A stretch of DNA of 64,000 bases, taken from positions 238,501-302,500 of the forward strand of contig JADJPF010000006.1 of assembly GCA_016713405.1 (NCBI GenBank), in the 5' to 3' direction. Of this stretch, positions 1 to 8,419 are shown one piece after another. Both the position numbers and the translations under genes were made by a program. The stretch comes from Blastocatellia bacterium (GTDB lineage Bacteria > Acidobacteriota > Blastocatellia > Chloracidobacteriales > JADJPF01). The stretch's first letter is position 1; the number at the start of each line of letters is the position of its first letter. A model generated the notes under the pieces. That model was given only the letters and a program-made list of their open reading frames with translations. It searched no databases and was not told the origin of the DNA.

Positions 1-2
1 AG

Positions 3-122
3 ACTGACTTAAAAAAGATTTTTTCCCGCTTAAAAGAAGCTTTTGAAACTTTGATTGATCCAAATAAACGTAGTCAATATAACCGTATTTTCCGTACTGG
101 TACTTTTGAAAAGCTAAAATAA
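3..122 (+). CDS. C-terminal end of a J-domain protein (partial, runs off the left edge)
   Basis: The frame is open from base 3 to a TAA at 120-122 and gives 39 residues ending in FEKLK. The stretch KEAFETLIDPNKRSQYNR matches the end of a DnaJ J-domain, where helix III is followed by helix IV in a pattern like 'AYevLsDpekRaeYD'. The HPD motif would lie outside the window. The gene is followed after about 100 bases by a TerB-like protein, a pairing reminiscent of DjlA-type co-chaperones in which TerB and J domains occur together. The start and other domains are not visible; the J-domain call rests on this short tail only. Confidence 0.55.
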   Translation, partial: TDLKKIFSRLKEAFETLIDPNKRSQYNRIFRTGTFEKLK

Positions 123-229
123 TTTGCAAATCTCTATTATTAAAATAAAAATCTTTGTCTCTTTGCTAAATAGTCTTAATATATCCCTATAAATTTCCCC
201 TTAAATTATTTTCCTTTGGAGTGGTTGTC

Positions 230-688
230 ATGAAATTTTTGGAGATATTAAAACACGATACAAGCAGCACAATGTCCCCTGCTCGAGCCTTTTTAATTTC
301 TATGCTTTATATGATTTCGGCTGATGAACAAATTGAAAGTCAAGAAATTGCACGACTATTAACTATTACTGGTAGCACTAAAACCGGTCCCCTTAGCCTA
401 CAAGCAATTAACCAAAAATCTCTCGACTTAGCCTTACATTATCGTAGTCGTAATTCTTTAGATCATTTCTTACTAGAAGTAGCACCTGTTCTTTCCCATC
501 TACAAAAAAAATGTATTTTACTTAATATATTTGAATGTGCTATTTCTGACCAAGAAATTGATATTCCCGAACAAACAGTTTTTGATAAATTTATAGCCGC
601 TTTTGAAATTCCAATGGAAGAACTTTCTCCACACTTGACAACAATTTTACTAAAAAATAATTTCTCTATTTTTAGTAATAATCCATAA
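230..688 (+). CDS. TerB-like helical protein
   Basis: A 152-residue soluble all-helical protein. Two acidic segments, SADEQIESQEIA near residue 31 and AISDQEIDIPE near residue 104, have the spacing and D-x-x-I-x-x-x-E flavour of the TerB/DjlA fold, whose members bind metal through such acidic helices. No signal peptide or membrane segment is seen. I place the start at ATG 230 because GGAG at 218-221 lies 8 bases upstream; the in-frame GTG at 221 would overlap that site. It follows a J-domain gene, so a co-chaperone or membrane-stress role is possible, but that is inference. The family call is moderate because the sequence is divergent. Confidence 0.5.
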   Translation: MKFLEILKHDTSSTMSPARAFLISMLYMISADEQIESQEIARLLTITGSTKTGPLSLQAINQKSLDLALHYRSRNSLDHFLLEVAPVLSHLQKKCILLNIFECAISDQEIDIPEQTVFDKFIAAFEIPMEELSPHLTTILLKNNFSIFSNNP

Positions 689-703
689 ACTTTTAGGTAG
701 AAT

Positions 704-2308
704 ATGACTATTTTAGAAACAACTATAACTAGTGTTACAGTTTATACTAGCTATGCTAGGGTGACTCGTCAGATCAAAACTAAATTAACAAGTGGAAACC
801 ATACTTTAGTAATCAATAACCTACCTGACACTTTTTTATCCGACTCTGTACGTGTAAATGGGCAAGGTAGCGAGTTAAAAATTATTGCTGTAGAAGTAAA
901 CCAACAAATGTTAAGCGAGTCTCCAGAAGCTAAAATAGCTGAACTAGAGAAAGTTTTAAAAAATTTACAACTAGAAGAACAAAAGTTAAATTCTGAAGCT
1001 AAGATAATTAGCGGTAAATTATCCTTACTCAACCAACTACAAACATCTGTTGGAACAACTTTCCCAAGGTCTATAAGCTACAACAAAAACTCAATAGAGA
1101 ATTTAGATAAAACGCTAAATTATTTAACTCAGGAGTTAGAAAATACTTATAAACAAGAGCTAGAATTTAAAGAAAAACAAAGTGATTTAGCAAAACAAAT
1201 AGCTATAACCAAATATGAACTAGATAAATTACAAAATAAGGATGTTAAATTACGCTGGGAAATACAAATTTTTGTAGAAATGTCTAGCGAAGCTGAAATC
1301 TTCTTAGATATATTTTATTTAGTTAGCGGAGCATCCTGGCAGCCTTTATATGATATTCGATTAATAGAAGATAAGGTTACTTTAAGCTATCTAGCTAGTA
1401 TTACTCAACAAACTGGCGAAGAATGGAAAGAAGTTAACTTGTCACTTTCCACTGCACAAGTAGCAACAACTAGCACAATTCCAGAATTATCTCCTTGGTA
1501 CTTAAGGGTTTATTCTCCTCCTGTATATCCTCCACCTCAATCAATGGCTAAATCCGCTGGCCCTTTAGCAGCATTTGGTGGGGCCGTTAGACGACGTTTA
1601 GAAGAATCCTCAGAAGATGAAGACCTAGCTTTATCAGACGTATTAGCTGAACCAGCACAAATATCAACAACTACAATAGAAACAAATAGTTCTGGTTCAT
1701 CTGTTACTTATCGAGTGCCAAAATCTACTGATATTCCTAATGATGGCTCACCACATAAAACAACTATTGCAATAATTCCTCTGGAAACTAATTTAGATTA
1801 TGTTACTGTCCCTAAATTAGCACACGAAGTATATTTACGAGCAAAAATAAAAAACACTTCTCCATATTTATTTTTAGCAGGTAAAGCAAATATTTTTCAT
1901 GAAGCACATTTTGTTGGAAATACAGAGATAGAATTAACTGCCCCTAATGAAGAATTTGAATTGCAACTAGGGGTTGATAGCCGAATTAAAGCGGAAAGAA
2001 AGCTAACTCAGCGCACTGTAAGCAAAACTTTTCTTGGAGGCAGCAAACGTATTACTTTTACCTACACTAATACTATTACTAATAATATAACTAAGCCAAT
2101 TAAAATAAGCATTTTTGATCAACTCCCTATAGCTTCACACGAGCAAATAAAGATTAAAAACAGTGAAATTTCTCCAAAACCTACTGAACAAGATGACTTG
2201 CAGGTTATAAAATGGGAGTTGGACTTAAAAACAGGAGAGAAAAAAGAATTTTCTCTTACTTTTACAGTAGAACACCCAAGAGAATACACAATAATTGGGT
2301 TAAATTAA
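704..2308 (+). CDS. MuiA-family protein (DUF4140/DUF4139)
   Basis: A 534-residue protein of the 'mucoidy inhibitor MuiA' family. Residues 1-60 (TSVTVYTSYARVTRQIKTKL, then a NLPDTFLSDSVRV-like segment) fit the N-terminal DUF4140 domain. Residues about 75-190 form a charged coiled coil. Residues about 200-530 fit DUF4139, including the conserved SGASWQPLYDIR and the C-terminal beta-rich segment ending in EHPREYTIIGLN. A low-complexity P/A/E/S stretch sits at about 265-330. AGGT at 695-698 provides the ribosome site. It lies 15 bases after the TerB-like gene, so the two may be co-transcribed. The molecular function of the family is unknown; I see no catalytic motif. Confidence 0.8.
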   Translation: MTILETTITSVTVYTSYARVTRQIKTKLTSGNHTLVINNLPDTFLSDSVRVNGQGSELKIIAVEVNQQMLSESPEAKIAELEKVLKNLQLEEQKLNSEAKIISGKLSLLNQLQTSVGTTFPRSISYNKNSIENLDKTLNYLTQELENTYKQELEFKEKQSDLAKQIAITKYELDKLQNKDVKLRWEIQIFVEMSSEAEIFLDIFYLVSGASWQPLYDIRLIEDKVTLSYLASITQQTGEEWKEVNLSLSTAQVATTSTIPELSPWYLRVYSPPVYPPPQSMAKSAGPLAAFGGAVRRRLEESSEDEDLALSDVLAEPAQISTTTIETNSSGSSVTYRVPKSTDIPNDGSPHKTTIAIIPLETNLDYVTVPKLAHEVYLRAKIKNTSPYLFLAGKANIFHEAHFVGNTEIELTAPNEEFELQLGVDSRIKAERKLTQRTVSKTFLGGSKRITFTYTNTITNNITKPIKISIFDQLPIASHEQIKIKNSEISPKPTEQDDLQVIKWELDLKTGEKKEFSLTFTVEHPREYTIIGLN

Positions 2309-2327
2309 GTTATTAAAGGATTTGGCT

Positions 2328-3299
2328 GTGTTATTAAAACTAAACAAATTAGCAATATATGCATGGGGGGTGCTAGGTTATAACTTAGCCGTAATTGTTT
2401 GGGGTGCTTATGTTCGTTCTAGCCGTTCGGGTGATGGATGTGGTAGTCATTGGCCTGATTGCAATGGTGAAATAATTCCAACAGCCCCAGAGCTAAAAAC
2501 CATAATTGAGTTTACCCATAGATTAACTAGTGGTGTAGCATTACTAATGGTAGTAGCACTGCTGATTTGGTCGCACCGGCTTTATCAGAAAAAACATCCT
2601 GTCAGACTTGGAGCTAAACTTTCTATGCTCTTTATGCTCTTAGAAGCTGCTGTAGGAGCAGGATTAGTTTTGTTTCGCTTAGTAGCCGATAATGCTTCTA
2701 TTGCTCGTGCAATGTTTATGTCTGTTCATTTAGTTAATACATTCTTATTATTAGCAGCATTAACATTAACAGCTTGGTGGGCATCAGGTGGCCCGGCAAT
2801 AAGGTTAAAATCGCGTCCAATGCTTAGTTTAGGTATAACTGCCTGTCTATTATTAATAATGCTTTTAGGTATGAGTGGGGCTGTAGCAGCACTTGGGGAC
2901 ACATTATTTCCTGCTCATTCTTTAGAACAAGCTCTAAAAGCTGACCTTTCACCTACAGCACATCTTTTAATCCGCTTACGTATTTTTCATCCTATAATTG
3001 CAGTAATTTCTGTTAGTATCTCTCTTTCTTTAGTTATAGTTGCGATGTTGCAATATCCTAGCATTTGGGCAAAGCGGTTTGGTTGGTCATTTGTTGCTCT
3101 ATCAATACTGCAAATAAGTTTGGGCATCTTAAATATTGCTCTACTTGCCCCTACTTGGCTTCAATTAGTACACTTACTAGTAGCTGATTTGGTTTGGCTA
3201 TCTTTAATTTTATTTGGAGCTAATGTTTTGCTTGCAGATTGGCAAGTTAATCCTGTAGAAGAAACAAACTTAAAAACTGTGTCTTTAGCAAGTAATTAA
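2328..3299 (+). CDS. ctaA: Heme A synthase, COX15/CtaA family
   Basis: A 323-residue polytopic membrane protein with eight predicted helices that converts heme O to heme A for cytochrome oxidase. Family hallmarks are seen: SGDGCGSHWPDC in the first extracellular loop, a Cys pair (about 38 and 45) also found in Bacillus-type CtaA, and IEFTHRLTSG with the conserved Glu (61) and heme-ligand His (64). Further His residues occur in SVHLVN, RIFHP and VHLLVAD, consistent with the second half of the internal repeat. GTG at 2328 is preferred over TTG at 2322 because AAGGA (2316-2320) is 7 bases before the GTG. No ctaB or oxidase subunit gene is adjacent. The gene meets the convergent TonB-type gene at a hairpin. 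Confidence 0.85.
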   Translation: MLLKLNKLAIYAWGVLGYNLAVIVWGAYVRSSRSGDGCGSHWPDCNGEIIPTAPELKTIIEFTHRLTSGVALLMVVALLIWSHRLYQKKHPVRLGAKLSMLFMLLEAAVGAGLVLFRLVADNASIARAMFMSVHLVNTFLLLAALTLTAWWASGGPAIRLKSRPMLSLGITACLLLIMLLGMSGAVAALGDTLFPAHSLEQALKADLSPTAHLLIRLRIFHPIIAVISVSISLSLVIVAMLQYPSIWAKRFGWSFVALSILQISLGILNIALLAPTWLQLVHLLVADLVWLSLILFGANVLLADWQVNPVEETNLKTVSLASN

Positions 3300-3304
3300 A
3301 GTAT

Positions 3305-3342
3305 AGTTACGTAAGAATATAAATTTATACTCTTACGTAACT
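3305..3342. terminator. Bidirectional stem-loop between convergent genes
   Basis: AGTTACGTAAGA (3305-3316) is perfectly complementary to TCTTACGTAACT (3331-3342), giving a 12-bp stem with a 14-base A/T loop. It lies between the ends of ctaA (plus) and the TonB-type gene (minus), which fits a shared terminator, although neither side carries a long U tract. Confidence 0.6.
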
Positions 3343-3353
3343 AATATAGGGGC

Positions 3354-4217
3354 TTATAGCCTAAATGAAATCTGTCCTTTTACATTAGCTGAACCTGTTC
3401 TTAGCTTGTTTGTGTTGAATTTCCATTGCTCAACAGCCTCTAAACAAGCATCATTTACTTTTTCATCACCGCTAATAATTTGGCTATTTATAACATTACC
3501 TGCTCGGTCAACTTCAATTTCTACTATAACTTGACCTGTAAAATCATTTTCTATTTTTGGCTCAACAATCGTAGTGGCTGCTTGTCGTAACTCTGTTTCA
3601 CTACGATTAATAACTATAGTTTTAATAACTACATCACCCATTTCTACTACTGGTTCATTTACTGGATTAGCAGCAACTCGGCCCATAACTATTTTTCCCA
3701 TCTCAGGCTCTTTAGTTGAACAGTTATTAGAATTACTATTAGCTAATTCATCTTTAGGAATTGGATTAGTATCAATTGCCATTTCACCTTGTACATAATT
3801 ATTTTTAGGGTTGTAGTTAACCGCAACGGATCCCATAAGCGGATGTTCTGTTGTTTTTTTGCTAGTTAAATAACTAAACATCCCAAAGCTTGCTCCAAAA
3901 CTTAACACGGCTGAAATAATAGCTGTTGCTGTACGAGCAATTTTCTTTTTTAAGGCTTGAAGGCCAACAGGACAATTTTGAGTAAGGATTGTGCCATCAG
4001 AACGACGATAAAACCTAACACATAAACGACCTTCTTTATTTCTAATTAATTCTTCTGCTTGGTCTTGAGCCATATTAGAAAGGTTATAAACATTTAAGCT
4101 ACATTGTTGGCAAAATCTAACTTGGTCATTACCAGTCATTTCATTCCAATTAGCAGAACAAGGAGCAGCAATAGAATCAGAAAAATTGTTTTTTATATAA
4201 ATTTTGAAAAAGCTTCA
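3354..4217 (-). CDS. Membrane protein with N-terminal Cys motif and C-terminal TonB-like domain
   Basis: The N-terminus carries a Cys pattern, CSANWNEM then VRFCQQCSLNVYNLS and RLCVRFYRR...LTQNCPVGL, which recurs in acidobacterial proteins and looks like a zinc ribbon. One membrane segment follows (ISAVLSFGASFGMFSYL), then a linker, then a TonB C-terminal-like domain (VIVEIEVDRAGNVINSQIISG ... LEAVEQWKFN). A start at ATG 4139 would cut off the first Cys and the conserved W-x-x-M. The frame stays open upstream to TTG 4217, which has an excellent AAAGGTGG 7 bases before it, so I place the start there (287 residues). The topology suggests cytoplasmic sensing coupled to a periplasmic TonB domain; the partner receptor is unknown. 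Confidence 0.65.
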
Positions 4218-4268
4218 AAACTTAGCCACCTTTAACAAGCTTTATCAATAAAATTTAGCATGCTAGAA

Positions 4269-4283
4269 TGGCACGTTTATTGC
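4269..4283 (+). promoter_or_regulatory. Sigma-54 (-24/-12) promoter of pfkA
   Basis: TGGCAC (4269-4274), five bases, then TTGC (4280-4283). This matches every core position of the RpoN consensus TGGCAC-N5-TTGC with correct spacing, the only deviation being G instead of A/T after TTGC. It lies 75 bases before the pfkA ATG and in no other gene. Transcription would start near 4294-4296. A sigma-54 activator gene lies in this window at 58667-60247. Confidence 0.7.
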
Positions 4284-4284
4284 G

Positions 4285-4314
4285 TTGGTTAATAAATAGC
4301 AAGTTATTAACCAA
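4285..4314. promoter_or_regulatory. Perfect 11-bp inverted repeat over the pfkA start-site region
   Basis: TTGGTTAATAA (4285-4295) and TTATTAACCAA (4304-4314) are perfectly complementary across an 8-base spacer. The element begins right after the -12 box of the sigma-54 promoter and spans the predicted transcription start. It could be an operator for a dimeric regulator or, from an upstream start, an RNA hairpin. Confidence 0.6.
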
Positions 4315-4357
4315 TATCTGAGGAAGTTAACACAAAAGAAAATAAGAGGAAGTAATT

Positions 4358-5335
4358 ATGCAAATCCAAAAAATTGCAGTTTTAACCAGTGGTGGAGATG
4401 CTCCAGGCATGAATGCTGCTATTCGTGCAGTAGTAAGAACAGGCTTAGAAAAAGGTTGGGAAACTTTTGGTATTCGCTATGGTTACACAGGTTTATTGAA
4501 TGGCAATATTATCCCGCTTGGTATGCGTGATGTAGGTGGAATTATTCAAAGAGGTGGGACAATGTTAGGTAGTTCTCGTTGCCCAGAAATGCGTAATGAA
4601 GAAGGAAAGCAAAAAGCTCTGCAAGCATTAAAAGATAATAAAATTGATGCTTTAGTAGTTATAGGCGGAAACGGTTCACAAACTGGAGCTTATTCACTTT
4701 CCCAACTAGGTTTTCCTGTTGTGGGAATTGCTTCAACAATTGATAATGATTTGTGTGGCTCAGATATTACTATTGGTACTGATACGGCATTAAATATTGC
4801 ACTTGAAGCAATTGACCGACTTAAAACTACAGCATCTTCTCATAAAAGAGGGTTTCTTTTAGAAGTGATGGGAAGAAATTGTGGCTATTTAGCACTAATG
4901 GCCGGCATTGCTGGTGGTGCTGAAGCTATAGTTATTCCTGAAGCAGAACTTGATCCAGAAACAATTGCTGAACAAATTCATAGTTCTTATGAAAGAGGAA
5001 AAGCTCATGCTTTGATAGTCGTAGCTGAAGGAGCAAAAAATAATGCCGAAAGTTTAATAGCCTACTTTAAAGAACATGGAAAAAGGCTTGGTTTTGACTT
5101 AAGGCTTACTAAACTAGGACATGTTCAACGTGGTGGCTCACCAGGTGCATTTGATCGCATACTTGCTACTAGACTAGGAGCCGGTGCTGTAGAATACTTA
5201 AGTCAAGGTCAACATGGTGTTTTAGTAGGTTGGATAAATGGTAATATATCAGCTACCCCGCTTTCAGAAATTGCTAATAAAACTAAATCTATAGATATGG
5301 AGCTATTTAAGTTAGCTCAAATTTTGTCTTTATAG
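4358..5335 (+). CDS. pfkA: 6-phosphofructokinase
   Basis: A 325-residue PfkA-family enzyme phosphorylating fructose 6-phosphate in glycolysis. Seen: the N-terminal nucleotide-binding VLTSGGDAPGMNAAIRA, the catalytic TIDNDLCGSD (Asp of TIDND is the base), the substrate-binding MGRNCGYLA, and GHVQRGGSP near residue 250. Length equals bacterial single-domain PfkA. The usual GGDGS loop reads GGNGS here, so the Asp that normally helps bind Mg-ATP is Asn; Gly at the next position still favours ATP over pyrophosphate. AGAGGAAG lies 5-6 bases before the ATG. The gene sits alone behind a sigma-54 promoter and a palindrome, unusual for a core glycolytic gene, and ends 5 bases from convergent cdsA. Confidence 0.9.
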   Translation: MQIQKIAVLTSGGDAPGMNAAIRAVVRTGLEKGWETFGIRYGYTGLLNGNIIPLGMRDVGGIIQRGGTMLGSSRCPEMRNEEGKQKALQALKDNKIDALVVIGGNGSQTGAYSLSQLGFPVVGIASTIDNDLCGSDITIGTDTALNIALEAIDRLKTTASSHKRGFLLEVMGRNCGYLALMAGIAGGAEAIVIPEAELDPETIAEQIHSSYERGKAHALIVVAEGAKNNAESLIAYFKEHGKRLGFDLRLTKLGHVQRGGSPGAFDRILATRLGAGAVEYLSQGQHGVLVGWINGNISATPLSEIANKTKSIDMELFKLAQILSL

Positions 5336-5340
5336 GTTAA

Positions 5341-6165
5341 TTAATTTGGAAGTAAAAAAAGGAAGTAGTAATAAAGTATTGGGGCGTTAAAAAGTACGCT
5401 GTCTAAGCGGTCTAGCAATCCTCCATGACCTGGAATTATTGAGGCAGCATCTTTAGCACCTGCACCACGTTTAAGCAGCGACTCAAATAAATCCCCCATC
5501 TGACTAATAATATTCATTACTACAGCTAAAATTAGTACATGATGCAAAGGTAGTTGGGGGAAGAAAGTATATTTACTAACTAAAGCTGCCATAATTGCAC
5601 CAAATAGGCCACCAATAGAGCCTTCAATAGTTTTTCCAGGTGAAATTAATGGCACTAGCTTATTTTTTCCTAAATTTCTACCTACGTAATAAGCCCCGGT
5701 ATCGCTAGCCACAATAATTAGAAAAAATAAGGAAAGTAGTTGGCTAGATTTAGGATAAGGATTAGCAGTAAATTTTACTGCTAGTAAAAAGCTAGCTAGT
5801 AAAACCACATAACACACACCCAACAAGGTAGCAGCAACAGAGCTTAAAACCTTAGCAAAATCTTCTGATGTTTTACTTTCAAAAAGAGAAGTAATCATCA
5901 TTGTAGTAAGTAAAACAACTATTGTAGGGATAATTATTTTTTCTGGATTATTATTTTGGGTTACAGCATAAACTATTGCACAAGCAGCTAAATAACCTTG
6001 GATTTGATGAGGGTTAGAACCAACCTTTTTTGCTAACTGGAAAAATTCCCAAAGAGCTAATGCAAGTACAATAACAGCTAAAGTTAAGAAGTAATAAGGG
6101 TTTTGACTCCAAATAGCAAAGCCTAATAAAGAAACTAGCACTAGTCCTGAAACAACCCGTTTCAT
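5341..6165 (-). CDS. cdsA: Phosphatidate cytidylyltransferase
   Basis: A 274-residue integral membrane enzyme making CDP-diacylglycerol from phosphatidic acid and CTP, the entry to phospholipid synthesis. About eight hydrophobic segments are seen, and the C-terminal family signature is intact: SLLKRGAGAKDAASIIPGHG followed by GLLDRLDS, in which the KD and DRLD acidic residues bind metal and substrate. An earlier conserved segment, VPLISPGKTIEGSIGG, is also present. The ATG overlaps the uppS stop by 4 bases, showing translational coupling in a uppS-cdsA pair, the arrangement seen in many bacteria. It ends 5 bases from the convergent pfkA. Confidence 0.92.
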   Translation of the reverse strand: MKRVVSGLVLVSLLGFAIWSQNPYYFLTLAVIVLALALWEFFQLAKKVGSNPHQIQGYLAACAIVYAVTQNNNPEKIIIPTIVVLLTTMMITSLFESKTSEDFAKVLSSVAATLLGVCYVVLLASFLLAVKFTANPYPKSSQLLSLFFLIIVASDTGAYYVGRNLGKNKLVPLISPGKTIEGSIGGLFGAIMAALVSKYTFFPQLPLHHVLILAVVMNIISQMGDLFESLLKRGAGAKDAASIIPGHGGLLDRLDSVLFNAPILYYYFLFLLPN

Positions 6166-6965
6166 TTTGCCACCCTTGCGGCAGGCTGCTCAACTGGGGC
6201 CAGACCTCCATAACGTCGCTCACGTTTTTGATATTCAATTACTGCTTCAAATAAGTTTGTGCGGCAGAAGTCAGGCCATAAAGTATCAACTACATAAATT
6301 TCTGTATAAGCAATTTGCCAAAGAAGAAAATTAGAAATCCGCATTTCCCCGCTAGTACGAATTAGTAGATCTGGGTCAGGAAGTTGTGAAGTATAAAGAT
6401 AGCGGGAAATTTCTTGTTCAGTAATATCTGAAGCACTGCGCCCATTCTTAAGATAATCTAAATGAAGTCTGCGAAAAGCATCTATAAGCTCATTGCGCCC
6501 ACCATAATTTAAGGCAATATTTAATACCATTCCTGTATTAGCGGCGGTTTGTTCTTGAGCAAATTTAATTTCTTTTTGGATTGAGCGATCTAGCTCTTCT
6601 GTACGTCCAACCGTTACAAAACGAATGTTATTACGTTTAATTTCTGCAAGTTCAGAGCGTAAAAATTCTTTTAGCAAGCTCATTAGCGTAACAACTTCTA
6701 AATGAGGGCGTTTCCAATTTTCTACAGAAAAAGCATATAGGGTAAGAGCTTTAAGTTTTAGCCTTGCTGCTGTTTCTACTGTTGCACGTACAGCTTGCAC
6801 ACCTGCACGATGTCCAACTACACGAGGACGACCACGTTTAGCCGCCCAACGACCATTGCCATCCATAATAATAGCTATATGTTGAGGCATTTTTTCTGAG
6901 TTTATTTGATTAAGTAGGAACTCATCGCGCGAGCCGCGTTCAATAACACCTTCAAAATCGAACAT
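6162..6965 (-). CDS. uppS: Isoprenyl transferase (undecaprenyl diphosphate synthase)
   Basis: A 267-residue cis-prenyltransferase producing the C55 lipid carrier for cell-wall synthesis. The catalytic P-loop MDGNGRWAAKRGRPRVVGHRAG starts near residue 34; its first Asp is the Mg ligand. ALTLYAFSVENWKRP, NIALNYGGRNE and the C-terminal DLLIRTSGEMRISNFLLWQ, with LWPDF further on, are also present. Relative to E. coli there is an N-terminal extension of about 25 residues; a second possible start is the Met just before PQHIAIIMDG. The next gene on the strand, cdsA, overlaps by 4 bases. Confidence 0.93.
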   Translation of the reverse strand: MFDFEGVIERGSRDEFLLNQINSEKMPQHIAIIMDGNGRWAAKRGRPRVVGHRAGVQAVRATVETAARLKLKALTLYAFSVENWKRPHLEVVTLMSLLKEFLRSELAEIKRNNIRFVTVGRTEELDRSIQKEIKFAQEQTAANTGMVLNIALNYGGRNELIDAFRRLHLDYLKNGRSASDITEQEISRYLYTSQLPDPDLLIRTSGEMRISNFLLWQIAYTEIYVVDTLWPDFCRTNLFEAVIEYQKRERRYGGLAPVEQPAARVAK

Positions 6966-7081
6966 TTACCTATGTTTCCCTGTTAAGATTGGCCGCAAGA
7001 TTATATCAAAGCCAAAAGCGAAAGTGCGATGTCAAGTTACTGAAAAAATTTGATTTTTTTGTAATTTTGTAAATTGACAAA

Positions 7082-7813
7082 CTAGTAGTCTACCTTGAGC
7101 AAAGTTAAACCACAAGCCGGGGCCGTTGGCCCGGCTTGACTACGATCTTGAGACTGTAAGATTTTAATAATTTTCTCTACCTCTAACTTGCCTCGCCCAA
7201 CTTCTAGTAGCGTTCCAACAATTGTCCGCACCATATAACGCAAAAATCCATTACCTGAAACTTGAAAAATTAACTTATCCTCTTTTTCTTCTATCTCAAT
7301 ACTAGTAATAGTGCGGATACAAGAATGTGTTTCTGGTGCTGTAGCAAAAGCAGCAAAATTATGTGTCCCAATTAAATTACTAGCTGCTATTTGTAAGTTA
7401 AGTAAATTTAATTTATATGGATAATGATAAAAGTAACGATACTTAAAAGGACTAACTATTTCTCCTATCCCAACTTGATAACGATAGCTTTTTCCTTTTG
7501 CTGAAAATCTAGCATGAAAATCCTGTGCGACTTCTTCAACACTGCTAACACGAATATCTAAAGGTAAATTACCATTAATTGCACGTTTTAACTTATCACA
7601 AGCAATCTGTTTTTCTGTTAAAAAACTAGCTACTTGTCCAAAAGCGTGAACTCCTGCATCAGTACGGCCTGCACCATGTAATATTATTTTCTCGCTTGTT
7701 ATACGTCTTAATATTTCTGTCAAAATTCCCTGAATAGTAGTTCCATTGGGCTGAATTTGCCAGCCACAATAATTAGTCCCATCATATTGTAAGGTAAGTT
7801 TAATATTACGCAT
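7082..7813 (-). CDS. truA: tRNA pseudouridine(38-40) synthase
   Basis: A 243-residue TruA making pseudouridine at positions 38-40 of the tRNA anticodon arm. LQYDGTNYCGWQIQPNGTTIQ at the N-terminus and GAGRTDAGVHAFGQV are diagnostic; Asp52 of RTDAGVHA is the catalytic residue. NGFLRYMVRTIVGTLLEVGRG near residue 190 and the C-terminal AGPTAPACGLTL segment complete the family pattern. The length is normal. It follows pyrE by 18 bases, so the two probably share a transcript; the 116-base gap before uppS may hold a separate promoter. Confidence 0.93.
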   Translation of the reverse strand: MRNIKLTLQYDGTNYCGWQIQPNGTTIQGILTEILRRITSEKIILHGAGRTDAGVHAFGQVASFLTEKQIACDKLKRAINGNLPLDIRVSSVEEVAQDFHARFSAKGKSYRYQVGIGEIVSPFKYRYFYHYPYKLNLLNLQIAASNLIGTHNFAAFATAPETHSCIRTITSIEIEEKEDKLIFQVSGNGFLRYMVRTIVGTLLEVGRGKLEVEKIIKILQSQDRSQAGPTAPACGLTLLKVDY

Positions 7814-7831
7814 TAATTATTAATTTTCTAT

Positions 7832-8419
7832 TTACTTGGATTTATCAGAAGTTTGCCGGCTACCTGGTTTTACTAGTGGTAATCCTTCTTGGCACATTGG
7901 GCAATTTTCCGCCGAGTAGGTCGCAACATCTAAAGCGGCTAAAGACACTGGTATAAAGGGAAGTTCAGCCTTACCTGCTGAACGGTCAATAATAGAAGCA
8001 TTTCCAACAACTTCCCCACCTAATTTTGTTACTACTTCAATTACTTCTCTAGTAGATTTACCTGTAGTAATAACATCTTCAATTACTAAAACTTTTTCAC
8101 CTGCTTTTATTTCAAAACCTCGTCTTAGCTGCATTTGTCCTGCTTCACGTTCAGTAAAAATTGCTCTTACTGAAAGATTGCGTGCAACTTCATGTCCAAT
8201 AATTACACCACCTAAAGCAGGAGCAACCACTAAATCTATTTTTTGAGTATAAAAGCGTTTAGCTAAATGCTCTCCCAAACTTTCTGCATCTTTTGGATAT
8301 TGCAACACCAAGGCACATTGTAAATATTTAGCACTATGTAGCCCTGAACTTAGTAAAAAATGCCCTGATAATAATGCTCCCCGCTCAGTAAATAGCTCTA
8401 ATACACTTGACTGATCCAT
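7832..8419 (-). CDS. pyrE: Orotate phosphoribosyltransferase
   Basis: A 195-residue enzyme joining orotate to PRPP to give orotidine 5'-phosphate in pyrimidine synthesis. The PRPP-binding motif VLVIEDVITTGKSTREV at residues 110-126 is intact. RGALLSGHFLLSSGLHSAKYLQ near the N-terminus is the orotate/PRPP loop, and FTEREAGQMQLRRGFEIKAGE is the catalytic flexible loop region. The C-terminus has a short extension with CPMCQEGLPLVKPGSR, a feature of the long OPRT subfamily. It is the first gene of a minus-strand group with truA. It is divergent from mobA, the 119-base gap serving both directions. Confidence 0.92.
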   Translation of the reverse strand: MDQSSVLELFTERGALLSGHFLLSSGLHSAKYLQCALVLQYPKDAESLGEHLAKRFYTQKIDLVVAPALGGVIIGHEVARNLSVRAIFTEREAGQMQLRRGFEIKAGEKVLVIEDVITTGKSTREVIEVVTKLGGEVVGNASIIDRSAGKAELPFIPVSLAALDVATYSAENCPMCQEGLPLVKPGSRQTSDKSK

